DNA from: Corynebacterium amycolatum SK46
Lineage (GTDB): Bacteria; Actinomycetota; Actinomycetes; Mycobacteriales; Mycobacteriaceae
Assembly (NCBI RefSeq): GCF_000173655.1
Contig: NZ_ABZU01000002.1
Span: 186,001-250,000 of the forward strand
DNA length: 64,000 nt
Direction of reading: 5' to 3'
Both the position numbers and the translations under genes were made by a program. The notes beneath the pieces are model-generated. The model was given only the letters and a program-made list of their open reading frames with translations. It ran no database searches and had not been told where the DNA came from. Position 1 is the first letter of the stretch; every line of letters starts with the position of its first letter. Of the stretch, positions 8,204 to 17,388 are shown one piece after another.

Positions 8204-9466
8204 ATGGCACAGTCATCAAAATCTCAACTGAGTAGCCGTTTTGCTCGGCGAACACTGGCCGAGTCTTCATTAATTCTCGCTGTCTGCATGGTCGCGGCCG
8301 TCGTCGTGATGCAAGTTATGCACGTCACGCCTAACGACGTCGATGAGAGCGGTCCGGCCTCTCCCGTTGTGGAACCACCAGCCATCGCTGATTCAGCCTT
8401 CATGATTCGTGATGGAAAGTTCGACTGTTCTACTATTTTTGACCAGGCATCTTTAACGCAGTTGGTCGAGTCGGGAATTGCGTATATTCCGGGATTCAAT
8501 CGACTCACTGATAAGTCCGTTTCAACGGGTGCAGACGGACGAATAATTTGTGAACGTGCTGTTTCGGTAGAAGACGGCGTGCAGTTCACCTACTTCATCA
8601 TGTCTAAAGCCACTCCGTGGGGTGGAAAACCGGAAGATGCAGAACCCGATGCGTTCGGCTGGGTTCACGAGATTCCCATCAAGAACGACAATGGGGAAAT
8701 TCAGGGCTATGGTTCTTTTTACAGCGACGAGGAGCGCGGTTTTCTTCTCGTAGCCGCTATGCGAGATATCCATGTGGCGGCGGGCACGACTCCGGAAGCG
8801 GATGCCGTGGCGGCGAACAAAGCCAAGGACGTTGCCGAAAAGATTGCTCCCATTCTGGATCGCAGTGTGAAGGCAGAGGCTGCAAACAAAACTGCAGACG
8901 CCAAGAAAACCGCGAACACTTCTCAAAAGCCGTCCCTCACCTTCTACCGTGATGGCCACTACAGCTGTCGGGCATTTATGGATACTGCGACGATGAAAGC
9001 GGCTAAAGAGATTGGCCTGGAAATCCCCAGGCTGCCAGGAGCTAAGGCTGGAATGAGCTCACCCCAGGACGCTGAAAACGTTGAGTCCTTCATGCCCGGC
9101 ACTGAGCTATGCGGCTTCTCGCACAACTTCGACGAGGTAGACATCATTACCGTGGCCGACCCAGAACATCCTGTCTGCACTGCGAACAGCGGGGTCGCAT
9201 TGAAAAAGCTGCCGGAGTGGTCGTACTTCGTTGACCCACGACCAGCACAGTACGCCTCGGACGGTAAGCATCAGGGTGAGATTTCTCTGAATCTGTTGCA
9301 CAAGGATGAAGCTAAGGGCTGCGTTGTTGTTCGGTCTTACAGTGACCAGGGCAATCTGCCCGATTTGCAGAAAGTACTAGCAAAGATTTCACCAGTTGCT
9401 GGGTTGCTTTCTGCTCTGGAGAAGTCCCTTGATCAGCCCGCTACGAATGTCAAGGAACAGAAGTAA
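8204..9466 (+). CDS. Membrane-anchored protein with two extracytoplasmic DG-x-x-x-C modules
   Basis: Function not recognised. A 420-residue protein with a basic N-terminus and a single membrane helix at about 20-42, the rest predicted outside. Two modules are visible: one beginning MIRDGKFDCST (about residue 70) and one beginning FYRDGHYSCRA (about 249), each followed by further cysteines spaced for a disulfide. The modules match those in the next three genes. It overlaps the next gene by one base (TAATG), so they are co-translated. No island-type promoter is seen upstream; a CATAAT at 8131 could be a -10. A DUF3558-like lipoprotein fold is possible, but there is no lipobox. Confidence 0.65.
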   Translation: MAQSSKSQLSSRFARRTLAESSLILAVCMVAAVVVMQVMHVTPNDVDESGPASPVVEPPAIADSAFMIRDGKFDCSTIFDQASLTQLVESGIAYIPGFNRLTDKSVSTGADGRIICERAVSVEDGVQFTYFIMSKATPWGGKPEDAEPDAFGWVHEIPIKNDNGEIQGYGSFYSDEERGFLLVAAMRDIHVAAGTTPEADAVAANKAKDVAEKIAPILDRSVKAEAANKTADAKKTANTSQKPSLTFYRDGHYSCRAFMDTATMKAAKEIGLEIPRLPGAKAGMSSPQDAENVESFMPGTELCGFSHNFDEVDIITVADPEHPVCTANSGVALKKLPEWSYFVDPRPAQYASDGKHQGEISLNLLHKDEAKGCVVVRSYSDQGNLPDLQKVLAKISPVAGLLSALEKSLDQPATNVKEQK

Positions 9467-11121
9467 TGAACACTCCTGACAGTCAGCAAACCAGCACCAC
9501 CACAGAGCAGCAATCGAGTAAACCGAGTGAGTCAGCGTCAAAGAAGAAGGCTCTGGTTATTACGGCTGCCGTGGTGCTTGTCGCCCTCGTAGCAACAGCT
9601 ATTTTCTGGTGGCAGCGCTCAGAATCTAAAGAATCAGAAGCCGGTGCCCCTGCCGATACCTCTGCCGGCGCAGCTTCCGATGTCGACACAAAGCCGACAA
9701 GCTTCCTCGTCCGCGACGGAAAATTCGACTGCACGACTTTGGACGAAACAATCCCGATTAGCGTGCGCCAACAAATTCCCGGCACACTGGGCAAGGCACA
9801 GGGGCAACGTCAACTAGCCGTCGAAAGGCGAGATGATGGCACGACCGTCTGCCCAATGACATTCGTAGCCACGGGTGATGTCGGGGGAATTAACGACACC
9901 AGTACCGAGGCCGCAACCAGCACCCACGACATGTTGCTGTACCTCGAATTACCGATGGACTATCGGTCCTTTGTCATTGAGTCCAGCTCTACATGCGCTC
10001 CGCCAGAGACCGAGCAAAGCTCCGAACTGACTGAGTCGCTCACGCCGCAACCCGATCAGAAGTGGGAAGTTCTCAACCTTGCCCCGGATGAGGCCGGCAT
10101 TGCAGCCGTCGCTGCACGATTGTCGGATCCGCAGCTTGGGTGCCTAACTGCCAAGGTATTGTTCCCGGAAGGCACGATTTCACCGGACCAGATGAAGTCT
10201 TCCCGCGATCTTCTGGCTAAGTTTGTCGATGCTGCCGCTGAACCGCTTTCTACCTCGATTGCGGCGGCTAAGGGCCCCGGGAAACAGGCCTCTAAGAATC
10301 AGAATCTTGCAATCGAGCGGTCAACTTTCGTAACGAACCATGGACTCGACTGCCGTCAGTACGTACTCAATTCCTCTCTGACCCATCAGCACGAAACTGG
10401 TCTTGTTTCCGACTTCCATCGCATTCCCGGAGATTACAATTCCAGCCCTGAAGCTGGAGGCGATACTCCGCTGTTCAAAGTCGCTGCTGACAAGCAGAGT
10501 GTTACCTGCTGGTTCAATTCCAATCTCGGGGGCATGAACACATTCTCGCCGGTGGAATTTGAAACCTATGGCTCTGTCCCGGTTACTGTCACCACAACTA
10601 GCGCCAACAGCAAGCTCCGTCTACCAAACTCGATGTCGTTGAAGGATGTTGCTCCCGATTCAGGCGATACTCTGGCTGATTGGCACTACTTCGTCTACAT
10701 TCCAGGTGAAAGCGCATCGGTTTCCGGCAGCGAGGAGAATCCTCAGCCAACGCTAGAGCTGGAAAAAGCCGAGACTCCAACGCTGAATGTCTACCGTTGC
10801 CAATCGAATGGGAACGACACCAGTGACGGCAAAGACGCCGAAAACGGTACCGAGGGGGCAAACAACGAAAGATCTGCCTGCCTGATCATGTCGATTCCCA
10901 CTAACTATCTGACGCCTTTTGATATCGCCACCTTTTACCTCGACAATCCGCCGGAAGAACAGGACCCCGAAGAGGTGCGCCAAAACGGGCCTGACCCCGA
11001 AGCCCTAGCCGAGGAGCAAAGGTTTTATTCGAAGCTAACCCCGAATTCCCTCAGCAACGCCACAATCTCGAATCTCATACAGCTTGCTGAGCGCGTTGAC
11101 CCGCTACTCGCAGCAAACTAA
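9466..11121 (+). CDS. Membrane-anchored protein with two DG..C modules (longer paralogue)
   Basis: Function not recognised. A 551-residue protein with a Ser/Thr/Gln-rich cytoplasmic start, a membrane helix at about 26-49, a linker and two modules: FLVRDGKFDCTT at about 83 and a diverged FVTNHGLDCRQY at about 292. Pairs of cysteines recur in each module. It is a clear paralogue of the gene at 13006-14448: the shared segments include LPMDYRSF/LPLDYRSF, DPQ(L/M)GCLTA and (F/Y)IPG(E/N)S. Between the two copies lies the Hsp70-like gene, so the group is probably one functional unit. Confidence 0.65.
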   Translation: MNTPDSQQTSTTTEQQSSKPSESASKKKALVITAAVVLVALVATAIFWWQRSESKESEAGAPADTSAGAASDVDTKPTSFLVRDGKFDCTTLDETIPISVRQQIPGTLGKAQGQRQLAVERRDDGTTVCPMTFVATGDVGGINDTSTEAATSTHDMLLYLELPMDYRSFVIESSSTCAPPETEQSSELTESLTPQPDQKWEVLNLAPDEAGIAAVAARLSDPQLGCLTAKVLFPEGTISPDQMKSSRDLLAKFVDAAAEPLSTSIAAAKGPGKQASKNQNLAIERSTFVTNHGLDCRQYVLNSSLTHQHETGLVSDFHRIPGDYNSSPEAGGDTPLFKVAADKQSVTCWFNSNLGGMNTFSPVEFETYGSVPVTVTTTSANSKLRLPNSMSLKDVAPDSGDTLADWHYFVYIPGESASVSGSEENPQPTLELEKAETPTLNVYRCQSNGNDTSDGKDAENGTEGANNERSACLIMSIPTNYLTPFDIATFYLDNPPEEQDPEEVRQNGPDPEALAEEQRFYSKLTPNSLSNATISNLIQLAERVDPLLAAN

Positions 11122-11194
11122 TAACGCTCGCCGCTAACTAAGTGTTGCACCTTCCCAGTTTGTCAGTCCTACTTATGTGAAAGTTACGTCCTTT

Positions 11195-12964
11195 ATGTCT
11201 TGGCTACTCGCTCTCGATATCGGTAATTCCAGCGTTGTCGCTGCAGCAGCCATCGATGGCGGCCCCGCAAGTATCGTCCCCCTCGGCTATGGCACGGGCA
11301 ATGATGCCAAATCCTGGATGCCTGCAGCGGTGTTCCTCACTAGCAATACGGTTTACACCGGTCAGCAGGCAATTGATCACGCAGCCAATGCGCCGAGTGC
11401 TTTCGCACACTCCCCGAAGCGCTTCGTGGGCTCAGATAACCAGCGCGCTGTGGAACTCTTCGCCACAATCATCGAGAAGGTCCGTCGTTCCGCACTGATG
11501 TATCTGGGAAATAGGGATTCTTCTCTCCCCGATTACCCGACGAAGCTCATCCTTACTCACCCTGCAGCGTGGCCTTCGTCGGCACGCACAGTACTTATTG
11601 ACGCGGCCAAGTCCGCTGGCTTCGACGAAGACACGATTGAGTTGGTCTCCGAGCCAATTGCTGCCGCTCACTCTGTCTCGCAACGACACCGCACGGGCAA
11701 GCTTTTCGTCCTCGATGTCGGTGGTGGCACCTGTGATGTTGCGGTCGTAGATATGGATACCGCATCACCACGAGTGCTTGCCGACGGCGGCGAGAACACA
11801 GTCGGCGGAAACAATTTCGACCTCGCCATGATCGGTCTCATGGAAGCCCGGACTATCGATGAGTTTGGGGAGCTGCCCGAGGAACTTGACTCAGCCGAGG
11901 GGCAGCTAGAGTTCCAATCTCAGGCGAAGAAAGTTCGTGAGGCGCTCTCGGAATCCCCTGATGCCAGCTTCACTGTCGACGGCGAAGAGCTTCTCATTAC
12001 CCGTGACGAGTTCGAAGAGGCTATTGCGGACGACATTGAGCGGGTTCGCTCCCTGATTACTGACAAGACCAGTTTGCTCGGTGAAGCGCCAGTAATGCTC
12101 AGCGGCCTGCTCGTGGGTGGTACGGTTCGAACCCCCGCTATCTCCCGGGTTGTGCAGCAGTCGATGGAGGTTCTGCCCATTGAAGAGCCCATTACGGCGG
12201 TAGCTCTAGGAGCGGCAGAATACGGAAAAATTCTGCTTGCGCAGACGAACAAATCTGCCAGTGGAAGCGCACTGCCTCAGCCCGCTGGAAACGCTGACAA
12301 CGCCAGCCCCAAAAAACGAGCACTCTCGCAAAAGGCAGCCACACGCATTGGGGCAGTGGTGGCAGGCCTCGTGATAGCCGCCGGCATGTTCTACTTTGTC
12401 GGTAATGGTTCTGATGAATCCGCCGAGCAGGCCGCACCTCCCGCCGAGCCGTCGCAAAGCGATACTTCTGCAGCGCTTCACACGTATCCCAATGTGTCCA
12501 TCGGCGATCTCAAAGCGACTGAGTTAAAGCCAGATGCGCCGGCTTTCAAAGATGGCTATTTCTCCTGTGAACCAATGGTTGACGCGGTAAAAGATGAATT
12601 GGACGGCATCAAGGGGTTCCCGCAGGCGACCCCTGATATTTCCGGTTTTGCAGGCACGTCCGAATGTCGATTCAGCGGCGAGGACAGCACACCAGACGGT
12701 TCGCTTTCTATTCGGACGTTCACCCCAGCCGGGACCTCGATGTACGTGTCTACTGTCAATCCTTCTGCTGATTCCCGAATCGAGAATTGGTACGAAAAAG
12801 AAAAGGGCGACATTGACTACCTCGAACCTGCTCAGGTTTTTGTCTATGTACGTGACTTCGGCTGGCTTATCGTCGAGTCGGCTTCTGAAGAGATAATTGA
12901 TAAAAATGTTCTTCAAGATGTCGCAGCTGCTCTTGACGAGGAATTACAGCTTCAGCGACCTTAG
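11195..12964 (+). CDS. Membrane-tethered Hsp70-type ATPase fused to an extracytoplasmic DG..C module
   Basis: About 589 residues. The N-terminal 360 residues are an Hsp70/actin-fold ATPase: phosphate-1 loop LALDIGNSSVVAAA (5-18), phosphate-2 LFVLDVGGGTCDVAVV (about 170-185), adenosine motif LVGGTVRTPAISRVV (about 305). The usual substrate-binding domain is missing. Instead come a linker, one membrane helix (about 384-402) and an outside domain of about 180 residues that opens with FKDGYFSC, the module found in the neighbouring genes. The ATPase faces the cytoplasm. ATG at 11195 is used; a GTG at 11177 is in frame, and neither has a good ribosome-binding site. I infer a transmembrane sensor or switch, not a general chaperone. 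Confidence 0.8.
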   Translation: MSWLLALDIGNSSVVAAAAIDGGPASIVPLGYGTGNDAKSWMPAAVFLTSNTVYTGQQAIDHAANAPSAFAHSPKRFVGSDNQRAVELFATIIEKVRRSALMYLGNRDSSLPDYPTKLILTHPAAWPSSARTVLIDAAKSAGFDEDTIELVSEPIAAAHSVSQRHRTGKLFVLDVGGGTCDVAVVDMDTASPRVLADGGENTVGGNNFDLAMIGLMEARTIDEFGELPEELDSAEGQLEFQSQAKKVREALSESPDASFTVDGEELLITRDEFEEAIADDIERVRSLITDKTSLLGEAPVMLSGLLVGGTVRTPAISRVVQQSMEVLPIEEPITAVALGAAEYGKILLAQTNKSASGSALPQPAGNADNASPKKRALSQKAATRIGAVVAGLVIAAGMFYFVGNGSDESAEQAAPPAEPSQSDTSAALHTYPNVSIGDLKATELKPDAPAFKDGYFSCEPMVDAVKDELDGIKGFPQATPDISGFAGTSECRFSGEDSTPDGSLSIRTFTPAGTSMYVSTVNPSADSRIENWYEKEKGDIDYLEPAQVFVYVRDFGWLIVESASEEIIDKNVLQDVAAALDEELQLQRP

Positions 12965-13005
12965 TCCTTCCAATAAACTACCTCGTAGCAATTAAGAGTT
13001 TTTCA

Positions 13006-14448
13006 TTGAAAATACTTGTTAAAAACAACAAAGGATACCATCCCCCTCATCGATTTAGGGCAGTCTTTTCCTTCGCCATAATATGCATCATTGTCGTCGT
13101 TGTAACTTATACATCACTACCCAATAAGTCTAACGAGGAAAATTCCTTCGACCCTGCTAATCCTGCTAGAGACGCGCATTCAGATAGTTTCCCTTTTCTC
13201 GTCCGGAACGGAAAGTTCGACTGCTCCACTTTACGTGATTCCGCACCCTTGCGGATTATGCAGAATATTCCTGGAATAATCTCTCACGAATCGTCGGTAG
13301 ACGCATTTAAACCGACCAGAGACCCTGACGGTAACTCCTATTGCTTTGTATCTCATATTTCAACCGGAGATATCGCCGGACTGGATCACAGCACACGAGA
13401 AGATGCTACCATCGACAGAAATTCACTTAGATCCCTTGAGTTACCTTTAGATTACCGCTCATTTGGCATCAGCACATTACGTTCATGCCCACCACACGAC
13501 CCGAATATCCGGTCAACTGATAAAACAATTCTGGACGAATTTTCCCCTCTACCCGGGCAAGAATGGCAAATATTTAAGCGGGCTTACGGCGACCCGTTGT
13601 CAATGGCGTTCGCCGCCCGCCTTATAGATCCTCAAATGGGATGCTTGACTGCCATCATACGATTCCCCCAAGAAGACGTATCCCCTATCCAGGAACAAAC
13701 TTCAATAAAGTTCCTGAAGAACTTTGTTAACGCAATCGCACACCCATTAGGCGTGTCTATAGAAGCAGAGAAGAAGTATCTCAATAACAAAGAACCTGCT
13801 CTCGCAAATACCCTTGCTACTCCTCAACCGACATTTCGTAACGGAAATATACTCGACTGCCGTTCATATATTCTTAGCACCTCAATTGTCCAGCAGGAAG
13901 AAATTGGCCTAGTCGGTAACTTTGAACGTATTCCCATTGATATACTGAAACCACTATCTTTACCCACAGAAACTCCACTTTACCGCGTCGAATCTGATAA
14001 GAAGAGCGTCACTTGTTGGCTAAAGTTCGAATCTGGAGAAATCCTCAAGAATAGTTTTCTCCCTCCAGATCTGCACGACGCAATTCCAATTAGTTTAATT
14101 ACAACAAGTCCCGACAGCGATTTTAATCTCCCCTCATCCAACCTTGTCGATGCCGACGGTCTAAAATATGAGCATCTTCCAAATTGGGAGTTCTTCTCTT
14201 ATATCCCTGGCAACAGCCAGCCACTTTCTGAAGGAGACTCTCGTCTGACGTTCGAACATTCTAAATATCCATCAATCAACCTTTACCGCTGCGATTCAAA
14301 ATCCAAAAAACTTGAAAAGAGAACAAAAGCAGCCGAAGGAAACTGCCTCATCCTATCTGCCCCAATACATGGGCCACTCTACCCGGATGCACTACCTACA
14401 CTTTCGCAGCTTGCACGAAATATCGACCGCATTGCCTTCAACGACTAG
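13006..14448 (+). CDS. AT-rich paralogue of the membrane protein at 9466-11121
   Basis: Function not recognised. 480 residues from a TTG start; there is no good ribosome-binding site and no other early start codon. Membrane helix at about 18-38, then modules opening LVRNGKFDCST (about 67) and FRNGNILDCRS (about 279). The whole outside part aligns with that of the gene at 9466-11121. The gene is visibly richer in A and T than its neighbours and uses codons such as ATA and TTA more freely, which suggests a separate origin or relaxed selection after duplication. It ends 270 bases before the next gene. Confidence 0.6.
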   Translation: MKILVKNNKGYHPPHRFRAVFSFAIICIIVVVVTYTSLPNKSNEENSFDPANPARDAHSDSFPFLVRNGKFDCSTLRDSAPLRIMQNIPGIISHESSVDAFKPTRDPDGNSYCFVSHISTGDIAGLDHSTREDATIDRNSLRSLELPLDYRSFGISTLRSCPPHDPNIRSTDKTILDEFSPLPGQEWQIFKRAYGDPLSMAFAARLIDPQMGCLTAIIRFPQEDVSPIQEQTSIKFLKNFVNAIAHPLGVSIEAEKKYLNNKEPALANTLATPQPTFRNGNILDCRSYILSTSIVQQEEIGLVGNFERIPIDILKPLSLPTETPLYRVESDKKSVTCWLKFESGEILKNSFLPPDLHDAIPISLITTSPDSDFNLPSSNLVDADGLKYEHLPNWEFFSYIPGNSQPLSEGDSRLTFEHSKYPSINLYRCDSKSKKLEKRTKAAEGNCLILSAPIHGPLYPDALPTLSQLARNIDRIAFND

Positions 14449-14719
14449 AATGAGAAAACTAGTTTTACTCCCGCGCTGATTAAATCTGGCGTCGAATGAC
14501 GGTTTCCAGTCGTCTTTTTAAGCTCTATGTGCCGCCCACAGCCTTCCATTGGCTCCGTCGGCGCACACCACTCATATGTTTAGCTTCGCAAGCCTATCCT
14601 CATGGCCCGAAATTTTTCTAAACTGAAATTTTTTGACGAAGCCGGGAACTTTTTGGCCTTCTCCCTCCTCTATAGGTCAGACACTTTAAAACGCTGACCC
14701 TATTTCAGGAGGCAACCGC
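14449..14719 (+). other. Gap upstream of the 163-residue protein
   Basis: No gene. GAAATTTTT occurs twice as a direct repeat near 14609-14633, just before the ECF-type promoter at 14645-14674. Confidence 0.5.
14645..14674 (+). promoter_or_regulatory. ECF-type island promoter B (upstream of 14720 and the TerY-P genes)
   Basis: GGAAC (14645-14649; GGGAAC with the base before), 17 bases, CCTCTATA (14667-14674). The start codon is 45 bases downstream. It shares the TTTTTGG extension of the -35 with the site upstream of 31830. Confidence 0.8.
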
Positions 14720-15211
14720 ATGGTTCGCACGTCCCCGAACCTCACACCCCCGCGTGGCCGAGGCCCAACGCAAGACCCGGAAGCTCGCACCATTGCCGTA
14801 TTTATTGCATGGCTTATTGGCATCGTGATCGTGTTGGTGCTGCTCATCAACATCTTTTCTTCACTATCAGGCTCAGCCGATGAAGATCAGAACCCCACTA
14901 CGCCATCCCAGACTTCGTCTACGCCAGTTCCTACAGGCACCAGTAAGAACCCGGCAGAAGATGACTCTGAAACCACAGACTCGCCCTCATCGAATTCGGA
15001 CGAAACAGGCTATGGCGTGAACGAGCAGCCGTCGAGCGATGACGTAAATGGCGGCTCCTACGAGCAAGACTCCTCGTACCAGCAAGATTCGGAGACAAAC
15101 CAAGAGCAAAGCCAGTCGACGACTTCGACGTCGGAGTCTGAATCGCAATCGTCACAGTCGACAAAGAACAAGCTAAAGCCCAATTCAAACTCCGAGAAAA
15201 CCTCCGAGTAA
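14720..15211 (+). CDS. Small single-pass membrane protein with Ser/Thr/Gln/Glu-rich tail
   Basis: Function not recognised. 163 residues with a strong ribosome-binding site (AGGAGG). A Pro/Arg-rich cytoplasmic start is followed by one membrane helix (about 28-50) and then about 110 residues of low-complexity Ser, Thr, Gln, Glu and Pro. The tail is probably extracytoplasmic and unstructured, as in proteins that span or anchor in the cell wall. It is the first gene after promoter B, 75 bases upstream of the vWA gene with no terminator between, so it probably leads the operon that runs to 19660. Confidence 0.6.
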   Translation: MVRTSPNLTPPRGRGPTQDPEARTIAVFIAWLIGIVIVLVLLINIFSSLSGSADEDQNPTTPSQTSSTPVPTGTSKNPAEDDSETTDSPSSNSDETGYGVNEQPSSDDVNGGSYEQDSSYQQDSETNQEQSQSTTSTSESESQSSQSTKNKLKPNSNSEKTSE

Positions 15212-15285
15212 AAGCGGGGCTTTCCTTCTCTCCAATTCCCTCCATTACTTATCTGCCACTCGCTCCACTACGGAAAGGACTTCTC

Positions 15286-15972
15286 ATGACTACCGGAATG
15301 AACATGGAACCCCGCGGAAATATCCTGCCGATTTATTTCGTCGCTGACGAATCTGGCTCAATGGGGCCCGATATCGCTGAGCTCAACTCCGGCCTCCAAT
15401 CCCTGCTCAACGAGATTCGAATGGCACCTTTTGCCGCCGCAAATGTTCGTTTCTCTGTGATTGGCTTCGACAACGAGGCACGCCTGTACCTCAGCAACGC
15501 AGACTTGCGCCATGTCGAGCAGATGCCAACGCTTTCCGCACGCTTCGCAACATACTTCTCTACTGCATTTGACCTGCTCAACGCCCAAATCCCAGACGAC
15601 GTAGCGCAGCTCAAGGCCGAAGGTTACCGCGTCAACCGCCCCGCAGTCTTCCTGCTTACCGACGGCTACCCCATGTCCGATGATCTCTGGCAGGAGGCGC
15701 TGAGTGACCTTCAGAACGCACCACACCACCCAAATATCTTGGCATTTGGAATCGGTGAATCGGATGCGCAGATTATCGGACAAATGGCCAGCAAGAACGG
15801 CTGGGCATTCCAGGCAGCGCAGGGCGCAGACACCGGTGCCATGTTGTCTGAGTTCATGTCTTCGCTAACTCAGTCTGTCATCAGCTCTGGCACGTCCGTC
15901 GCCAATGGTTCACCGGAAATTATTACTGATATTCCCGATGACTTCGTCAAGATCGACATGGACGAGCTGTAA
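15286..15972 (+). CDS. TerY-like von Willebrand factor A domain protein
   Basis: A 228-residue cytosolic vWA domain. The metal-binding MIDAS is intact: DESGSMG near residue 23 (Asp-x-Ser-x-Ser), a threonine in the YFSTAFDLL region and LLTDGYP near 125. Length and motif spacing match TerY of tellurite-resistance-linked clusters. Together with the next two genes (PP2C and kinase) it forms the vWA-phosphatase-kinase set known as the TerY-P triad. Known triads are thought to use the vWA protein as a scaffold controlled by phosphorylation; that role here is inferred. Ribosome-binding site AAAGGA is present and the next gene is 11 bases away. Confidence 0.85.
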   Translation: MTTGMNMEPRGNILPIYFVADESGSMGPDIAELNSGLQSLLNEIRMAPFAAANVRFSVIGFDNEARLYLSNADLRHVEQMPTLSARFATYFSTAFDLLNAQIPDDVAQLKAEGYRVNRPAVFLLTDGYPMSDDLWQEALSDLQNAPHHPNILAFGIGESDAQIIGQMASKNGWAFQAAQGADTGAMLSEFMSSLTQSVISSGTSVANGSPEIITDIPDDFVKIDMDEL

Positions 15973-15983
15973 GGAAAACTGCG

Positions 15984-17333
15984 ATGACAAACTACTCCCA
16001 GCACGAGCGTTACCTTCACAATCCACCTCAGAAGAGCCTGGCCTCACGTGTCCTCGGAGAACTCGTTCGCGTCCGTCCGAGAGATTTACTCCATCCCTTT
16101 AACGATCCGCGTGCGGTCGAAGACTTGAATACGGGCCATAGCAGGGACTACCCCTCCTCGCGTCGCCTCGACAGCCGACCTTCCACTGCCGCGCCCTATT
16201 CGAATCCCAGTTCTCCGCGCCGAGACTTCCACACTGGCGTCCCCCACAATTACGAAACTCCCGGCCTCGACACGCGCATCATGCCGGAACGCGATTACTC
16301 GGATTACCACGCTGGCCCTGCTAGTTCCTCCCGGTTACCTCAGTCGGCAGCCGAAAACTCCGGAGCTCCGTCTAACGCCTCCAATCCAGCACCCAGCCCC
16401 AAGCCAAAGCCCACATCGGCAACAAACCGCGCCTTCAGCACGGAAATCACCGCCACTTCGCATGACGATGGTCTCGCGCCGCTGGTTGTCGGTGATGCCG
16501 GCGCCGAAGTCGATCCCATCATCGTTGACACAAAATTCGGTACTGGCCGCCAAGTCCCCGACACCGTCATCGATGGCTGGCGCTCTAAGCAGTTTGCGAT
16601 GCGCTCTGTCAGCTTGCGCGGACGCATGCACCGATACAACGGCGCACCTCGCCAGGACTCCGTGCATACTCTGCTTTCCGACGATGGCAACACCCTCTTC
16701 GTAGCAGTCGCCGATGGAGTCTCAGCTGCCCCACAAAGCCACCGAGGCTCTGCAATCGCAGCGCGCTACGCCATCGGATGGCTGAAGAAGATGTACAAGG
16801 ATAACCTGAGCCAACAGGAATGGATTTCGCTGGCGAAGGGAGCTTCCTACAGCATTCAGACTGCTGCAAAAGAAGCTGGCGAAGATCCAATGGACTTCGC
16901 TTCCACACTGGTCTGCGCTGCTATTTCCAAGTGTGACAACGGGCTCCGCGGGCATGTCCTGTCAATCGGCGACTCCGGTTCGTGGACAGTCACCGCTAAT
17001 GGTGTGGAGTTGATTGAAGGCGGCAAGGAAGAAAGCGATTCTGCAATTAGCTCATCAGCCGTGAACCCACTGCCGCTAGTGCCAGAAAACTTGGATGCCG
17101 TCTATTTCGAAACCACTGGTGACGAAACGGTGCTCTTCGGAACCGACGGCATTGGTGACCCCCTCGGCGGCGGTGGCGGCCCGTTGTCTGACCTCTTTGT
17201 CAAACGCCTTTACAAGCGTGTGCCATCGATTACTGAATTTTGTCACCTAGTGGACTTCTCCAAGGCCGGCTTTGACGACGACCGCACCCTGGTTGCGATT
17301 TGGCCAGCTCACATCGGAGTTCCAGACAGCTAG
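15984..17333 (+). CDS. PP2C-family protein phosphatase (TerY-P triad)
   Basis: 449 residues. The first 190 are rich in Pro, Ser, Asn and Arg and look disordered. The remainder is a PP2C domain: VAVADGVSAA (about 242), SIGDSGSWTV (about 328), LFGTDGIGDPL (about 386) and FDDDRTLVAIW (about 430), which supply the metal-binding aspartates. It should remove phosphate from Ser/Thr targets of the adjacent kinase, likely including the vWA partner. The usual soluble form lacks such a long N-terminal tail, so the tail may be the regulated or docking part. AAGGAA precedes the ATG. Confidence 0.87.
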   Translation: MTNYSQHERYLHNPPQKSLASRVLGELVRVRPRDLLHPFNDPRAVEDLNTGHSRDYPSSRRLDSRPSTAAPYSNPSSPRRDFHTGVPHNYETPGLDTRIMPERDYSDYHAGPASSSRLPQSAAENSGAPSNASNPAPSPKPKPTSATNRAFSTEITATSHDDGLAPLVVGDAGAEVDPIIVDTKFGTGRQVPDTVIDGWRSKQFAMRSVSLRGRMHRYNGAPRQDSVHTLLSDDGNTLFVAVADGVSAAPQSHRGSAIAARYAIGWLKKMYKDNLSQQEWISLAKGASYSIQTAAKEAGEDPMDFASTLVCAAISKCDNGLRGHVLSIGDSGSWTVTANGVELIEGGKEESDSAISSSAVNPLPLVPENLDAVYFETTGDETVLFGTDGIGDPLGGGGGPLSDLFVKRLYKRVPSITEFCHLVDFSKAGFDDDRTLVAIWPAHIGVPDS

Positions 17334-17388
17334 CCTCCTCTAGCCCCAGTCAGATTGTTACACCACACTTTTCAAAGGAACCCTTTTA

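Noticed and set aside
17312..17341. GGAGT, 16 bases, CCTCTAG upstream of the kinase gene
   Set aside because: It resembles the island promoter but has a changed -35 and the wrong spacing, and lies inside an apparent operon.
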